Assembly (NCBI RefSeq): GCF_963677075.1
Contig: NZ_OY781873.1
Location: 930,001 to 994,000 of the forward strand
Direction: 5' to 3'
From: an uncultured Sphaerochaeta sp.
GTDB lineage: Bacteria > Spirochaetota > Spirochaetia > Sphaerochaetales > Sphaerochaetaceae
Length of the DNA stretch: 64,000 nucleotides
Shown here: in pieces, positions 1 to 9,541 of the stretch
Layout: every line of letters starts with the position of its first letter
How positions within the stretch are numbered: position 1 is the first letter of the stretch
The notes under the pieces: model-generated
Told to the model about the DNA's origin: nothing
What the model saw: only the letters and a program-made list of their open reading frames with translations
Database searches by the model: none
Translations under genes and position numbers: made by a program

Positions 1-891
1 GTCCCAACCATGATTGATGAACATCAGGTTGTAAGGGACGATTGGATGGCTTCTTTGGCTCAATTCATATTGAATGGAGAGGTTGATGGGCTGTATCCCT
101 GTGGGACGACTGGCGAAATGTTGTATCTCACTGTTGAAGAGAGAAAGCGTATCGCAGAGGTAATAGTGTCGAAGAGGAATGAGATGCATTCTAATGCACT
201 CGTATATATTCATGCCGGAGCCGCGAGAGTTGATGATACTGTCGAGCTTATCCAGCATGCACATAGTATTGGAGCTGATGGAGCGGGTGTTGTTACTCCT
301 TGGTATCATAAGCTGGATGATCAGGCATTGTATGAATTCTATGATCTGGTTTTCTCTCAAGTCTCTTCAGACTTTCCTCTCTATGTCTACAACATCCCCC
401 AACTGAGTGGTAATGATCTTAAGCCTGCAACGGTAAGGGAGCTGAAGAATAAATATCCTAACTTGATGGGTGTCAAATACAGTTTCAGTGATTTCAACAG
501 ATTGAAAGAGTATGTAGCTATTGATGGTATCGAAGTCTTAGTTGGTGCTGATGTCCAAATGGTGGAATCAATGGTAGTGGGGGCTGTGGGAACAGTCTCT
601 GGCCTATCTTCTGCATATCCTGAAATTTTTGTTGAGATTAACAGACTGTACAACGAAGGAAAAATCCAAGCTGCCATCGAGCTGGAGACTTATGCGTATG
701 AATTGGGATGCATTATGCACCATGGAGGAAATCTTTCCATGTTCAAGGCAGCTCTTGAGCTAAGAGGACTTCCGAAAAGCGTTGTAAAGCATCCTCTCAG
801 AAATATGACAGAAAAGGAAAGGAGCCAGTTTCTTGATGCATTAAAGGATTGGCAAAGTCGAGTTCAAGAAGCGTATAACCTGATCAAGTGA
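1..891 (+). CDS. DapA-family aldolase (2-keto-3-deoxy sugar-acid aldolase or sialate-lyase type), 5' partial
   Basis: The reading frame is open to the first base of the window (V-P-T before the first Met), so the start lies upstream and only the first ~15-20 residues are missing. The family markers of class I Schiff-base aldolases are visible: GTTGE in the phosphate or carboxylate loop, the YNIP tyrosine motif, and the GVKYSFSD segment whose lysine forms the Schiff base. The family includes dihydrodipicolinate synthase, N-acetylneuraminate lyase and 2-keto-3-deoxygluconate aldolases. The same-strand neighbours are a carbohydrate ABC importer, a 2-hydroxyacid dehydrogenase and an IlvD-type dehydratase, so cleavage of a 2-keto-3-deoxy sugar acid to pyruvate plus an aldehyde is the best guess. 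Lysine biosynthesis is less likely in this context. The family call is firm and the substrate is inferred. Confidence 0.85.
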   Translation, partial: VPTMIDEHQVVRDDWMASLAQFILNGEVDGLYPCGTTGEMLYLTVEERKRIAEVIVSKRNEMHSNALVYIHAGAARVDDTVELIQHAHSIGADGAGVVTPWYHKLDDQALYEFYDLVFSQVSSDFPLYVYNIPQLSGNDLKPATVRELKNKYPNLMGVKYSFSDFNRLKEYVAIDGIEVLVGADVQMVESMVVGAVGTVSGLSSAYPEIFVEINRLYNEGKIQAAIELETYAYELGCIMHHGGNLSMFKAALELRGLPKSVVKHPLRNMTEKERSQFLDALKDWQSRVQEAYNLIK

Positions 892-935
892 GATCGGGTG
901 AAAATATTGCATGTAACTACATAAGGAGGTAGTCC

Positions 936-2225
936 ATGAAGAAAGGAAGAGTTTTTGTTATAGCTCTCGTGTTATTGGCAACAATAGGTGTGGGTGTTTT
1001 ATCTGCACAAGGTCAAGCAGAGAGTGCAAAAAAGCCCGTTTTAACGGTATGGATGAAGAAGCAGTTCGTTGAAGATCAGAACGTAGAATTCGAGAAGAGA
1101 GTCAAGGAATTTGCAGCAGAGAAGAATGTAGATGTAGTAGTAGAGTTGATTGCCTATGAAGACTTCTTCCCCAAATGGACAGCAGCAATCCAATCGAATG
1201 TATTGCCTGATCTGTGTTATTTTGGGTATCAGGAAGTTGGACAATTCTACCAGCAGGGACTATTAATGGATGTAACCGACATCCTGAGCGAAGTGGAATC
1301 GAAATACGGAGCCATCTACGAGAGCTCGAAGGAAGCTGTTACGTTTGATGGAAAAACCTATGCCTTCCCAGTTTGGGGAGAAGGTACAGCTTTGTATTAT
1401 CGTAAAGACCTCCTGAGTGCAGCAGGGTATCAGGGACCTCCAAAGACTTGGGCAGAGTTTAAGGAAATCGCAAAGGCTGTAACCAATCCTTCTAAAGGTA
1501 TCTACGGTGCTGGACTAGGATATGGAGCTGGTAACTCTGATGCTGAATTCCTGACTCGCTCCATGATGTTTGCACATGGTGGTTCTATATTCGATGCAAA
1601 CAAGAATCTTGCGTTTGATACTCCTGAGAACAGGGCGGCTTTTGAGTACATCATTAGCTTGTTTGAAGAAGGTTTGACACCTCCAACAGCAATTGGTTGG
1701 AATGATGGAGGAAATAACTCTGCCTATATCAGTGGACAGGTTGCAATGACCTTCAATACTGGAAGCATTGTAAATGCCTTGGGTTCGAACCCTGAATTGA
1801 AAGCAAAGACTGGTCTAGCATTGTTGCCAGCTGGTCCTGCTGGTCAGTTCACCGTAGGAATTGCGAACAATATGGGTATCTTCAAAAATGCAAAGAATAA
1901 AGATTTAGCTGCAGAGTTGATGGAATACCTGTACGAACCTACTTGGTATGCTACCTGGATTGAAGCAGGTGCACCTCTTGGATTGCCTGTATATGAAGAG
2001 CTTGCTTCTTCATCCATCTGGGACAATGAATACTTTAGGCCTTTCATCGAATCCATGAAAACCTTCAAGTATCTTGGGTATAAGGGTGATTACACCCCGA
2101 ATGCTGGTAAGATTTACAATATGCGTTTGATCAACACTATGTTCGAGTCAATTATTGCCGCGAACACTCCGCTTGATACCGCAATCAAGAATTTCACCAG
2201 TGAAGCCAAGAACTTGATCGAATAG
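936..2225 (+). CDS. ABC transporter solute-binding protein, family 1 (carbohydrate)
   Basis: This 429-residue protein has a cleavable signal peptide over about residues 1-26 (basic start MKKGR, a hydrophobic run, then an Ala-rich cleavage region). The body resembles MalE/UgpB-type binding proteins, for example YYRKDLLSAAGYQGPPKTWAEF and the later GIANNMGIFKN segment. It would bind a sugar or sugar acid in the periplasm and deliver it to the two permeases encoded just downstream. A strong AAGGAGG ribosome site at about 923-929 fixes the start. The gene lies 45 bp after the aldolase gene, so the two are probably cotranscribed. No lipobox cysteine is visible. The substrate cannot be read from the sequence, but the neighbours favour a hexonate, uronate or related acid. 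Confidence 0.9.
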   Translation: MKKGRVFVIALVLLATIGVGVLSAQGQAESAKKPVLTVWMKKQFVEDQNVEFEKRVKEFAAEKNVDVVVELIAYEDFFPKWTAAIQSNVLPDLCYFGYQEVGQFYQQGLLMDVTDILSEVESKYGAIYESSKEAVTFDGKTYAFPVWGEGTALYYRKDLLSAAGYQGPPKTWAEFKEIAKAVTNPSKGIYGAGLGYGAGNSDAEFLTRSMMFAHGGSIFDANKNLAFDTPENRAAFEYIISLFEEGLTPPTAIGWNDGGNNSAYISGQVAMTFNTGSIVNALGSNPELKAKTGLALLPAGPAGQFTVGIANNMGIFKNAKNKDLAAELMEYLYEPTWYATWIEAGAPLGLPVYEELASSSIWDNEYFRPFIESMKTFKYLGYKGDYTPNAGKIYNMRLINTMFESIIAANTPLDTAIKNFTSEAKNLIE

Positions 2226-2244
2226 TTCTTCTATTGTAGATATG

Positions 2245-2269
2245 GCGGGAATCTTATTCGATTTCCCGC
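2245..2269 (+). terminator. Intercistronic hairpin after the binding-protein gene
   Basis: GCGGGAA at 2245-2251 pairs with TTCCCGC at 2263-2269. No long U-run follows. It sits between the binding-protein gene and the first permease. Hairpins here commonly stabilise binding-protein mRNA or give partial termination, so that the binding protein is made in excess. The role is inferred. Confidence 0.5.
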
Positions 2270-2314
2270 TGTATCTCTCATTAATTAAGACACAAGATAA
2301 CTACTGGAGAGGCA

Positions 2315-3211
2315 ATGAAGGTCACAACCCCAAAACTCTCAAAGACCAGATTCTTTTCATGGGAAAATCTTCCTCTGATCATTCTATTGATAACAACTTT
2401 GTATCTATTAGTATTTCAGGGAATTACAACACTCTGGTCTCTTGGGATATCAACAACAAACAAAACAATAGGTGGAAGCTCCAAATTTATCGGGTTTGGC
2501 AACTACCTCAAGCTTTTTGCGAACGGAACCTACAGGGGAGCCATGTGGTTTACTGCCGTATATGCGGTATTCAGCGTTGGACTCAAACTGGTCTTGGGTT
2601 TTTTGATGGCTATCGCTCTCAATAAACCCATCAAAGGGAGAGCCGTAATCCGTGCCTTGCTCTTTCTGCCCTGGGCTTTACCTACGTTGACTTCGGTTCT
2701 CTCCTGGCGGTGGATGCTTGGTGATGTCGGAGGTATTGTTAACCATCTATTGATGAGTTTAAACCTTATTGATGCACCTGTCGGCTGGTTGGGCGAACCG
2801 GCACTCGCCAAATGGTCGGTGGTTATGGTGAATGTGTGGCGCGGTACTCCGTTTTTTGGGATTAGCATTCTCGCAGCTCTCCAAGCAATCCCTTCTTCAC
2901 TGTATGAGGTGGGTGATATTGAGGGTGCTAATAGTTTTCAGAAATTCAGATACATCACCTTGCCACAATCGATGAGTGTAGTTCTGTTGGTGACATTGAT
3001 ATCAACAATATGGACGTTGGGTGATTTCTCGGTAATCTGGCTGATGACCCGTGGTGGCCCTGCGAATTCCACGCATGTATTCTCGACATTGAGCTATATT
3101 TCAGCATTTCAGAATCTACAGTTGGCACGTGGCGTGGCTATTTCAATGAGCATTCTACCATTCTCAATCATTTTATTGATTGTCATCATGAAGCAAATAT
3201 TCAAGAAGTAG
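2315..3211 (+). CDS. ABC transporter inner-membrane permease, MalF/UgpA type
   Basis: This 298-residue protein has about six hydrophobic segments. The cytoplasmic EAA loop, which docks the ATPase, reads YEVGDIEGANSFQKF followed by ITLP at about residues 195-217. The first segment starts at about residue 15. It forms the translocation pore with the next gene and works with the upstream binding protein. ATG 2315 is preceded by GGAGAGG. The gene starts 89 bp after the binding-protein gene, past a hairpin, and the next permease begins 9 bp after its stop. No ATP-binding subunit is encoded nearby. This subfamily usually shares one MsmX/UgpC-type ATPase encoded elsewhere, so a shared ATPase is likely. 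Confidence 0.9.
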   Translation: MKVTTPKLSKTRFFSWENLPLIILLITTLYLLVFQGITTLWSLGISTTNKTIGGSSKFIGFGNYLKLFANGTYRGAMWFTAVYAVFSVGLKLVLGFLMAIALNKPIKGRAVIRALLFLPWALPTLTSVLSWRWMLGDVGGIVNHLLMSLNLIDAPVGWLGEPALAKWSVVMVNVWRGTPFFGISILAALQAIPSSLYEVGDIEGANSFQKFRYITLPQSMSVVLLVTLISTIWTLGDFSVIWLMTRGGPANSTHVFSTLSYISAFQNLQLARGVAISMSILPFSIILLIVIMKQIFKK

Positions 3212-3220
3212 AGGATTGCT

Positions 3221-4045
3221 ATGAAAAAACAACGGAATACCATTTGGATAATAATTATTGCAATCTTCTTGCTTGGTACCATGTTTCCCATCTACTGGAT
3301 GCTGGTGACTTCGTTTAAATCCTTCCAAGAAGTGTATAGCCTAATACCTACATTGATCCCAGAGCAATTACGATGGTCGAATTATTCAGAGTTGTTTACT
3401 AAGTATACATTTGGACCAGCAATGATCAACAGCATAGTTGTATCGTCTGTAGTTGCTGTTGGAACAATTGTCATCTCATTGTACTGTGCATACGCAGTTT
3501 CACGAATGCAGTTTATTGGAAAAACACTGATGCCACAGTTGTTCCTGATGGCATATCTCATTCCACGAACAATCCTATTCATCCCTATATATCTTTTGCT
3601 TGCGAGGATGGGAATGCTCAATTCCATTTGGGGCTTGATGCTTGTGTATCCAACCATAACGATCCCCTATGCTACTTGGGTGCTGATTTCCTATTTCCAG
3701 GGAACTCCAAGGGAGATGGAGGAAGCTGCAGAAGTGGATGGTGCAACACGGAGACAGATTATTTGGTTGGTAATATTTCCAATTGCTAAACCATCTCTTG
3801 TTTCTACACTCATCTTCTCCTTCACGTTGTGTTGGTCGGAATATATCTATGCTCTGGTTCTCATCAATGACAAATTTGAAAGGACAATAACCGTTGCTCT
3901 TTCCTCCATGCTCGTTGCCGATATCATTCCTTGGGGGTCGTTGTCAGCTGGAGCTGTAATTTGTGCTCTTCCCATAATGATTGTATATATCTTTGCATCA
4001 AAGCATATCGTTACTGGTCTTACGATGGGTTCCGTCAAAGGATAA
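3221..4045 (+). CDS. ABC transporter inner-membrane permease, MalG/UgpE type
   Basis: This 274-residue protein is the second pore subunit. It has an N-terminal membrane anchor (residues ~8-28), further transmembrane stretches, and the EAA loop MEEAAEVDGATRRQI at about residues 165-180, followed by FPIAKP. It pairs with the preceding MalF-type subunit. The stop is followed 5 bp later by the dehydrogenase start, so transport and catabolic genes share one transcript. The family assignment is very safe. Substrate specificity lies mainly with the binding protein and is not known. Confidence 0.9.
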   Translation: MKKQRNTIWIIIIAIFLLGTMFPIYWMLVTSFKSFQEVYSLIPTLIPEQLRWSNYSELFTKYTFGPAMINSIVVSSVVAVGTIVISLYCAYAVSRMQFIGKTLMPQLFLMAYLIPRTILFIPIYLLLARMGMLNSIWGLMLVYPTITIPYATWVLISYFQGTPREMEEAAEVDGATRRQIIWLVIFPIAKPSLVSTLIFSFTLCWSEYIYALVLINDKFERTITVALSSMLVADIIPWGSLSAGAVICALPIMIVYIFASKHIVTGLTMGSVKG

Positions 4046-4050
4046 AAAAC

Positions 4051-5031
4051 ATGAAAGTATTAATCACTGATATGCTCCATTCTTCAGTGGAGCAGGAACT
4101 GGCTGTATGTAAAAAATATGGTTTCGACTTGGATACCACGTTCTGTCATGATGAGGAGGAACTCATCAGGTACGGTCAAGATGCGGATGCATTTCTTGTC
4201 TCGTATTCCCAGATCACGAGAAAGGTACTACAATCCTTACCAAACCTGAAGATAGTGGTAAAATATGGAATCGGGGTGGATAATATCGATGTACAGGCAG
4301 CTACAGAGAATAACGTTATGGTTGCAAACGTTCCTGATTACTGTTTGGAAGAAGTAGCGAGTCATGCTCTCATGTTAATCATGAATGGACTCAAGCAAAC
4401 TCCCTTTTTTGATCGGAAAATGCAAGAGCAAGAATGGGTAAGGCAACCAAATGATAAAATTCTATATAGACCATCAGAGATCTCTATTGGGTTGGTGAGC
4501 TATGGTAGGATAGCAAGAACGCTCGCAAAATATGCAAAATCAATCTTCAAGAATGTATATTATTATGACCCTTTTATTGAAAATGACCAGGAAGGAAATG
4601 CTGAAAAAGTTGAAACACTTGAAGAGCTCTTCTCTCTCTGTACAATTATCTCGGTGCATACTCCATTGATGGAAAAAACAAAGCACATGATTGATTGGAA
4701 TCTGATTTCACAGGCACGTAAGGCTATTCTTGTAAACACTTCTCGCTCCGATGTAATTGACCCCAAAGCAGTCATTAAAGGTCTTGAGAATGAAAACCTT
4801 GTATTTTTTGGAGCTGATACATTCTGGCCAGAACCTCCTGATTTTTCATCTGAGTTCACAAAACTATTTCTTTCAAGATCAGATGTACTCATCACCCCAC
4901 ATTGTGGATGGTGCTCTCTTACAGCAGAGAAGGATGTGCGATGGAAGGCAGCTGAAACGTCAATACTTGGCGCAATGGGAAAATGTCCAAGTAGTGTATT
5001 GAATAAACAGGTATGTGAGAAAGGTACTTGA
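4051..5031 (+). CDS. D-isomer-specific 2-hydroxyacid dehydrogenase, with altered glycine motif
   Basis: This 326-residue protein belongs to the phosphoglycerate/D-lactate/CtBP dehydrogenase family. The catalytic residues are visible: Arg in VNTSRSDVID, Glu in FWPEPPDF and His in ITPHCGW. It should interconvert a 2-hydroxy acid and a 2-keto acid with NAD(P). The dinucleotide-binding loop is unusual. Where the family has GxGxxG, this protein reads S-Y-G-R-I-A (in IGLVSYGRIAR, about residue 150), so two of the three glycines are replaced. An open frame extends upstream inside the permease gene, but ATG 4051 leaves a natural 5-bp gap and starts MKVLITDML, the usual N-terminus. The context suggests a role in sugar-acid oxidation or reduction. 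Confidence 0.85.
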   Translation: MKVLITDMLHSSVEQELAVCKKYGFDLDTTFCHDEEELIRYGQDADAFLVSYSQITRKVLQSLPNLKIVVKYGIGVDNIDVQAATENNVMVANVPDYCLEEVASHALMLIMNGLKQTPFFDRKMQEQEWVRQPNDKILYRPSEISIGLVSYGRIARTLAKYAKSIFKNVYYYDPFIENDQEGNAEKVETLEELFSLCTIISVHTPLMEKTKHMIDWNLISQARKAILVNTSRSDVIDPKAVIKGLENENLVFFGADTFWPEPPDFSSEFTKLFLSRSDVLITPHCGWCSLTAEKDVRWKAAETSILGAMGKCPSSVLNKQVCEKGT

Positions 5032-5032
5032 T

Positions 5033-6316
5033 ATGGATAGCCAATTACCTACGTTAAGATTGTTGAGGAATGTAATACTCCAGAAAAGAATTTTTGATAT
5101 AGATAGGCAACTCCCACTGATGCTTATGAGTGAGATACCTCCTCTCATGGTGGAAAATAAGCGCATTTGTATTTGCGTGGGAAGTCGCCATATAGAGCAA
5201 CAAGTACCTGTTTTAAAACATCTAATTAGATATTTACGAACACTATCAGCTCAAGTGTTTGTTGTTCCTGCTATGGGAAGTCATGGAGGAGCTACCTCAA
5301 TTGGCCAACAGCAGGTTCTAGCATCCTACGGGATTACAGAGCAAGCGATGGGAGTACCGGTTATCTCAGAGATTGTACCGGATGCAATTCCTATTGACAG
5401 TCCATTGTTGAGAAAAGCAGGCTTGAAGGAATTGTATGTTGACCATCATGCCATGCATGCAGATGGCATAATTCTAATCAACAGAGTTAAGCCTCATACC
5501 AGTTTTAATGGCCGAATACAGAGTGGTTTATGTAAGATGTGCTGTATCGGCCTTGGCAAGGCAAAGGGGGCTGCGGCATATCACCGGGTATTTGATGTGT
5601 TGGGGTTTTCAAAGGCTCTTCCTCTGATCGTTGAAGAAGTAATAGCAAAAGCCCCTATTCTTGGTGGTTTAGCTTTGGTAGAAAACGGAGTCGGTGATAT
5701 CGCCCATATTGCAGTTCTGCAAGCTAATCGATTTCTAGAAAAGGAGCCAGGGTTATTGGCAATGGCTATTGAGCAAATGCCTTCTATCCCCATTTCAAAG
5801 TCTGACCTTCTCATCGTTGATGAAATTGGGAAAGGCGTGAGTGGGAGTGGAATGGATACCAACATCATAGGAAAAAAACGAGACATATTCTCTTTCCTCC
5901 CTAAATGTATCTATGCAAGGAGACTAGCAGATGGAAGTGCAGGGAACGCAGTTGGTATGGGACTTGCTGACGTAGTGCATTCTCAGTTGGTTGCCCAAGT
6001 GGATTTTCCTGCATCGTACATAAATGCTGAGACCTCTTTATCCCCTGGTTCAGTGAAGATACCAATAACATATTCCAGCGATACAGAAGCTTGGGAAGCC
6101 CTCCTTCGTCTTTCTGGACATACAGCGGAGGAAGAACCTAGCCTTGTCTGGATTCGCAATACTTCGGACTTGCGTTACATCCTGACGAATTGTTCTTGTC
6201 CAAAGACATGGGAGGTGATTGCCGAAGGAATAAGTATTTCAGTAGATGATGAGGGGAATTTGCCGGACTTTATTGAGATTGTAAAACACAATACAGGAGT
6301 AACATTCTATGCATAG
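5033..6316 (+). CDS. Lactate racemase (LarA)-like, DUF2088 family protein
   Basis: This ~427-residue protein is close to LarA length. Recognisable family segments are [11 protein letters not shown] at about residue 85 and [17 protein letters not shown] at about residue 150, with histidines like those that hold the nickel-pincer cofactor in LarA. Family members racemise or epimerise 2-hydroxy acids. Next to a 2-hydroxyacid dehydrogenase and a sugar-acid dehydratase, C2 epimerisation of a sugar acid is a reasonable guess. A GTG at 5015 would overlap the previous gene by 17 nt. ATG 5033, preceded by GAGAAAGG, is preferred. No LarB/C/E cofactor genes are in the window, so the cofactor must be made elsewhere or this branch may not use it. 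Confidence 0.75.
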   Translation: MDSQLPTLRLLRNVILQKRIFDIDRQLPLMLMSEIPPLMVENKRICICVGSRHIEQQVPVLKHLIRYLRTLSAQVFVVPAMGSHGGATSIGQQQVLASYGITEQAMGVPVISEIVPDAIPIDSPLLRKAGLKELYVDHHAMHADGIILINRVKPHTSFNGRIQSGLCKMCCIGLGKAKGAAAYHRVFDVLGFSKALPLIVEEVIAKAPILGGLALVENGVGDIAHIAVLQANRFLEKEPGLLAMAIEQMPSIPISKSDLLIVDEIGKGVSGSGMDTNIIGKKRDIFSFLPKCIYARRLADGSAGNAVGMGLADVVHSQLVAQVDFPASYINAETSLSPGSVKIPITYSSDTEAWEALLRLSGHTAEEEPSLVWIRNTSDLRYILTNCSCPKTWEVIAEGISISVDDEGNLPDFIEIVKHNTGVTFYA

Positions 6317-7973
6317 GAGTGCCGCAATCGTAGCAAAACCCGAATGGTCTGTAATTCGTAGTCTCTACAAATCAATGGGCATGACCGATTCTGATATCGA
6401 TCGTCCTCTCGTTGGTATAGCAAATGCTTACAGTGATCTAGTACCTGGGCATAAACACTTCGGGGAACTTTGTGAACGGGTTAAGTACGGAATACTCCAA
6501 GCAGGAGGGTATCCTTTGGAATTTGGAGTTATTGGGGCATGTGATGGTATTTCCAATGGGCATGCCGGAATGAAATATATGCTCCCCAGTCGGGAGATCA
6601 TAGCCGATAGTATTGAGTGCATGGTAGAAGGCAATCATTTGGATGGCCTTGTTTTGATTGGCGGATGCGACAAGATTGTTCCTGGTATGCTGATGGCTGC
6701 TGCTCGATTAGACATCCCTGTGGTCATGGTAACCGGTGGGCCTATGCTTAGTGGCATGAATTTTGATGGAAGAAAGAGTGATAACTCCTCAGTTGCTGAG
6801 GCCTATTCCATGTTGAACCAGCATAGTATTGATGAAAAGACGTACTATGAATTGGAGGATTACAGTTGCCCAAGTGTTGGTTCCTGTTCTTTCTTGGGGA
6901 CAGCGAACTCCATGGCATGTTTTACAGAAGCTCTTGGAATGTCTCTTCCTGGTAGTGCGCTGGTCCCAGCCGTACATGCAGAGCGATATCGTATTGCCCA
7001 TGATACCGGTACTATGATAATGCGTCTGATTAAGGATAATATAAGCGTTAAGCAGATCATCACAAAGAAAAGTCTGGAAAATGCCTTTCGATTGAATCTT
7101 GCCATAGGGGGGTCAACGAATCTTGTGTTGCATGCTCTAGCTATCGCTTATGCAGGTAACATAAGCTTTACGGTTGATGATATCGATCGTCTCTCTAGAG
7201 AGACCCCAATTCTGGCTCAAATGTATCCTGCAAATAGTAAGAATATCTATGACTTCGATGTTGCCGGAGGGGTCCCTGCTGTGATGCATATGCTGCTACC
7301 GCTTCTCCATGCAGATGCATTGACTATTACAGGTAAAACGATTGGTGAAATCTATGGAGAAATTGAGGCACCGCAAGATTCTGAAGTGCTTCGCAACCTA
7401 GGTGATCCATTTGCTCCATCAGGTGGTACTGCTATTCTTTGGGGTAACTTGGCTCCTTTGTCAGCAGTAACCAAGCCTGCTGCTATTGCTCAGAATATGC
7501 ATTGCTTTTCGGGGCAAGCAATTGTATTCGATTCAGAAGAAGACACCATGAATGCCATTTTGAATAATAGCATTACCAAGGGAAGTGTTATTGTTATCAG
7601 ATACGAAGGGCCGAAAGGAGGTCCGGGTATGCGTGAAATGGCACGAACCATGAAATTACTGGTTGGTGCTGGTTTAGGGGCTACGGTTGCTTTGGTAACT
7701 GATGGACGTTTTTCAGGGTCAAATAATGGTTGTTTTGTAGGACATGTTTCTCCAGAGGCTTTTGAAGGGGGGCCTATCGCCCTTGTAGAGGATTCTGATC
7801 TCATCACGATTGATATTGCTGATCACAGTATCACTTTGCATGTATCAGAAGACGAATTAGAGCAGCGTCGTGAGCGATGGAAAAAACCTTCACTGAATAC
7901 AACTTCCCCCGTTTTAAGAAAATTCAGAGCTTTTGCTTCCTCAGCGAACGAAGGTGCAGTAATCAAAGTATAA
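6309..7973 (+). CDS. IlvD/Edd-family dehydratase, probably a sugar-acid dehydratase
   Basis: This 554-residue protein belongs to the iron-sulfur dehydratases that include dihydroxyacid dehydratase, 6-phosphogluconate dehydratase and pentonate/hexonate dehydratases. Family cysteine motifs are [23 protein letters not shown] and [14 protein letters not shown], with [12 protein letters not shown] after the first. The C-terminal part carries [11 protein letters not shown] and [10 protein letters not shown]. The reaction removes water from a 2,3-dihydroxy acid to give a 2-keto-3-deoxy acid, which the DapA-type enzyme at the start of the window could then cleave. The gene overlaps the LarA-like gene by 8 nt and is the last gene of the operon. 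Branched-chain amino-acid synthesis is the alternative role but does not fit the neighbours. Confidence 0.85.
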   Translation: MHRSAAIVAKPEWSVIRSLYKSMGMTDSDIDRPLVGIANAYSDLVPGHKHFGELCERVKYGILQAGGYPLEFGVIGACDGISNGHAGMKYMLPSREIIADSIECMVEGNHLDGLVLIGGCDKIVPGMLMAAARLDIPVVMVTGGPMLSGMNFDGRKSDNSSVAEAYSMLNQHSIDEKTYYELEDYSCPSVGSCSFLGTANSMACFTEALGMSLPGSALVPAVHAERYRIAHDTGTMIMRLIKDNISVKQIITKKSLENAFRLNLAIGGSTNLVLHALAIAYAGNISFTVDDIDRLSRETPILAQMYPANSKNIYDFDVAGGVPAVMHMLLPLLHADALTITGKTIGEIYGEIEAPQDSEVLRNLGDPFAPSGGTAILWGNLAPLSAVTKPAAIAQNMHCFSGQAIVFDSEEDTMNAILNNSITKGSVIVIRYEGPKGGPGMREMARTMKLLVGAGLGATVALVTDGRFSGSNNGCFVGHVSPEAFEGGPIALVEDSDLITIDIADHSITLHVSEDELEQRRERWKKPSLNTTSPVLRKFRAFASSANEGAVIKV

Positions 7974-8014
7974 GAACCGTGAGATTTCAAGAGAAGAGTT
8001 GTAACTCATTGTTT

Positions 8015-8779
8015 TTACCGTGCACTACTGAAGAAAGTTACAGTTTCTTTTCCCATATCCAAGGGGTGGCAGGGGCGGGTATTCTCAGAGCATGACCAGA
8101 TGAACTTTGCCCCTGTTGCTACCAAGGCTCCCATCTCTGGTGCATCCTGCAATCCAAAGAGCAGTCTCTTCTCTCTTAGGAGCTTCTGTGTACGCTCATC
8201 ATCTGCTTTAACTACGGGGTAGAGGTTCTGTACGCTGAGAAGCTCGGAAGCAAATGCTTCATCAATGACACCATCAGGAAAAGGAGCGAAGAATGCGCAG
8301 TCGGGGTGTTCTAAGCACAGCGCGATGAGCGCTCTTTTGTCTATTTTCATATTTTTGGGTTTCTGGTTAGTTGGCTTTTCTGTTAAGCAGTATACATACG
8401 TGCCGGCGAGCTTCCCCTGCCTGATGGCATCGTCACAGATATTGTCCATTCTGATCAACCAGGGAATGGTGCAATCCTGTTCTGCTTCTTTCTTCTTTCT
8501 TGCCAGATATGCATTCAGGATACAGGTATTGAAGAACCGCCTGAAAACTGAGGTGTCGATGTCCTGCCAGAAAGAGAGCAGGTATTCATACCAAGGAGAT
8601 TCCTTGGTATCGAGAATACCCTGTACTTTCTCCCGGAGTTCCTTTGAGGACTCGGCCCTATCCACTGATTCAATGAACTTCAGGAGCTTGGGCAGGTTTT
8701 CTTCCGGGTCGCCTTCCAGGTAGCGCCAAGCCATCTGGGCGATCATCTCGGTTCCACGACGTTTCAGTAAGTTTGTCAT
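8015..8779 (-). CDS. Radical-SAM-derived protein lacking the 4Fe-4S cysteine motif
   Basis: This 254-residue protein is not a standard enzyme. Its first ~100 residues (AWRYLEGDPEENLPKLL, SPWYEYLLSFWQDIDTSV, then IPWLIRMD) resemble, from memory of the family, the N-terminal domain of a group of radical SAM proteins that normally continue into a CxxxCxxC cluster site right after the IPW..MD segment. Here the sequence jumps straight to NICDDAIRQGKLAGTYVY, so the cysteine loop is absent. The partial-barrel part (CLEHPDCAFFAPFPDGVIDEAFA) is still recognisable. It would therefore lack radical SAM chemistry. It lies 76 bp downstream of, and on the same strand as, a TetR regulator, which probably controls it. 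An internal Met at 8746 is an alternative start. The function is unknown. Confidence 0.55.
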   Translation of the reverse strand: MTNLLKRRGTEMIAQMAWRYLEGDPEENLPKLLKFIESVDRAESSKELREKVQGILDTKESPWYEYLLSFWQDIDTSVFRRFFNTCILNAYLARKKKEAEQDCTIPWLIRMDNICDDAIRQGKLAGTYVYCLTEKPTNQKPKNMKIDKRALIALCLEHPDCAFFAPFPDGVIDEAFASELLSVQNLYPVVKADDERTQKLLREKRLLFGLQDAPEMGALVATGAKFIWSCSENTRPCHPLDMGKETVTFFSSAR

Positions 8780-8855
8780 ACACTATAAGATGGAAGGTTT
8801 TTCCTAGCAGGGTATGGTCAGAATTAGGAATCTGTCCCAAAGCTTGACATATATG

Positions 8856-9416
8856 TTAATCTGTCGGTCTATCCAGCAGGCGCTGTATACGCTTCGTCAG
8901 TGCCAGTGAAGCTGAGCAGAAGCTTTGAAGAAATGTCTCAGCGCTTGTTGGAGGGGTGCGCTCCAGCCATCTGTACAGTGAGGAGAGAAAAAACTCACTG
9001 ACCAGGTAGGTCGTCTCATCCAGGTCAAGCGAGGATCCCTGCTCCATGGACAGGGAGCGCAGTACCATTGGTTGCATCTGATGGGCTAGGTATTCCCGGT
9101 AGGACCCTGGGCCGGTTGCATGTAATGCATTTGCATAGAAGTCTCGCTCTGAGGCGAGTGCCTCACAGAGTTCAAGAGCCAGGGGGATTGAAAGCCTCTG
9201 GCTCTCTACTTTCTGCTTGATCGGTTTGCCAATCTCTTCCTCGAAGATCCAGATGACCAGCTCATACTTGTTCTGGAAGTGGTAGTAGAAGCTCTTGCGA
9301 TTCAGATCACAGCTCTCGCAGATATCTTTGATGGTGATTTTCTCAAACGGGGTGTGCTGCATGATCTGCTTCAGGGAGACAGCTAAGGCATGTTTGGTAA
9401 TCTGGGAGTTGGACAT
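8856..9416 (-). CDS. TetR/AcrR-family transcriptional regulator
   Basis: About 186 residues from the internal Met (MSNSQITKHAL). The N-terminal ~50 residues form a typical TetR helix-turn-helix: FEKITIKDICESCDLNRKSF followed by YYHFQNKYELVIWIF. The C-terminal ligand-binding part resembles the DhaS-like or TetR_C_33 type. An upstream in-frame start at 9452 would add 12 residues not typical of the family. It is probably a repressor of itself and of the downstream gene at 8015-8779, and it is divergent from the secreted-protein gene at 9542. The inducer is unknown. Confidence 0.85.
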   Translation of the reverse strand: MSNSQITKHALAVSLKQIMQHTPFEKITIKDICESCDLNRKSFYYHFQNKYELVIWIFEEEIGKPIKQKVESQRLSIPLALELCEALASERDFYANALHATGPGSYREYLAHQMQPMVLRSLSMEQGSSLDLDETTYLVSEFFLSSLYRWLERTPPTSAETFLQSFCSASLALTKRIQRLLDRPTD

Positions 9417-9541
9417 AGAGATAATATGGTAGTTGAGAGAGAAAAACGTCAATAGAAAAAATAGACAGGTGTATGGCTTGACTCAATTCCAGAGATATGT
9501 CATAAGAATTAGGTAAATTTACAATACTGTTAGAGGCTACT

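Noticed and set aside
1..891. Complete gene starting at the Met at position 10
   Set aside because: The frame is open to the window edge and the family N-terminus is longer, so the gene is cut by the window.
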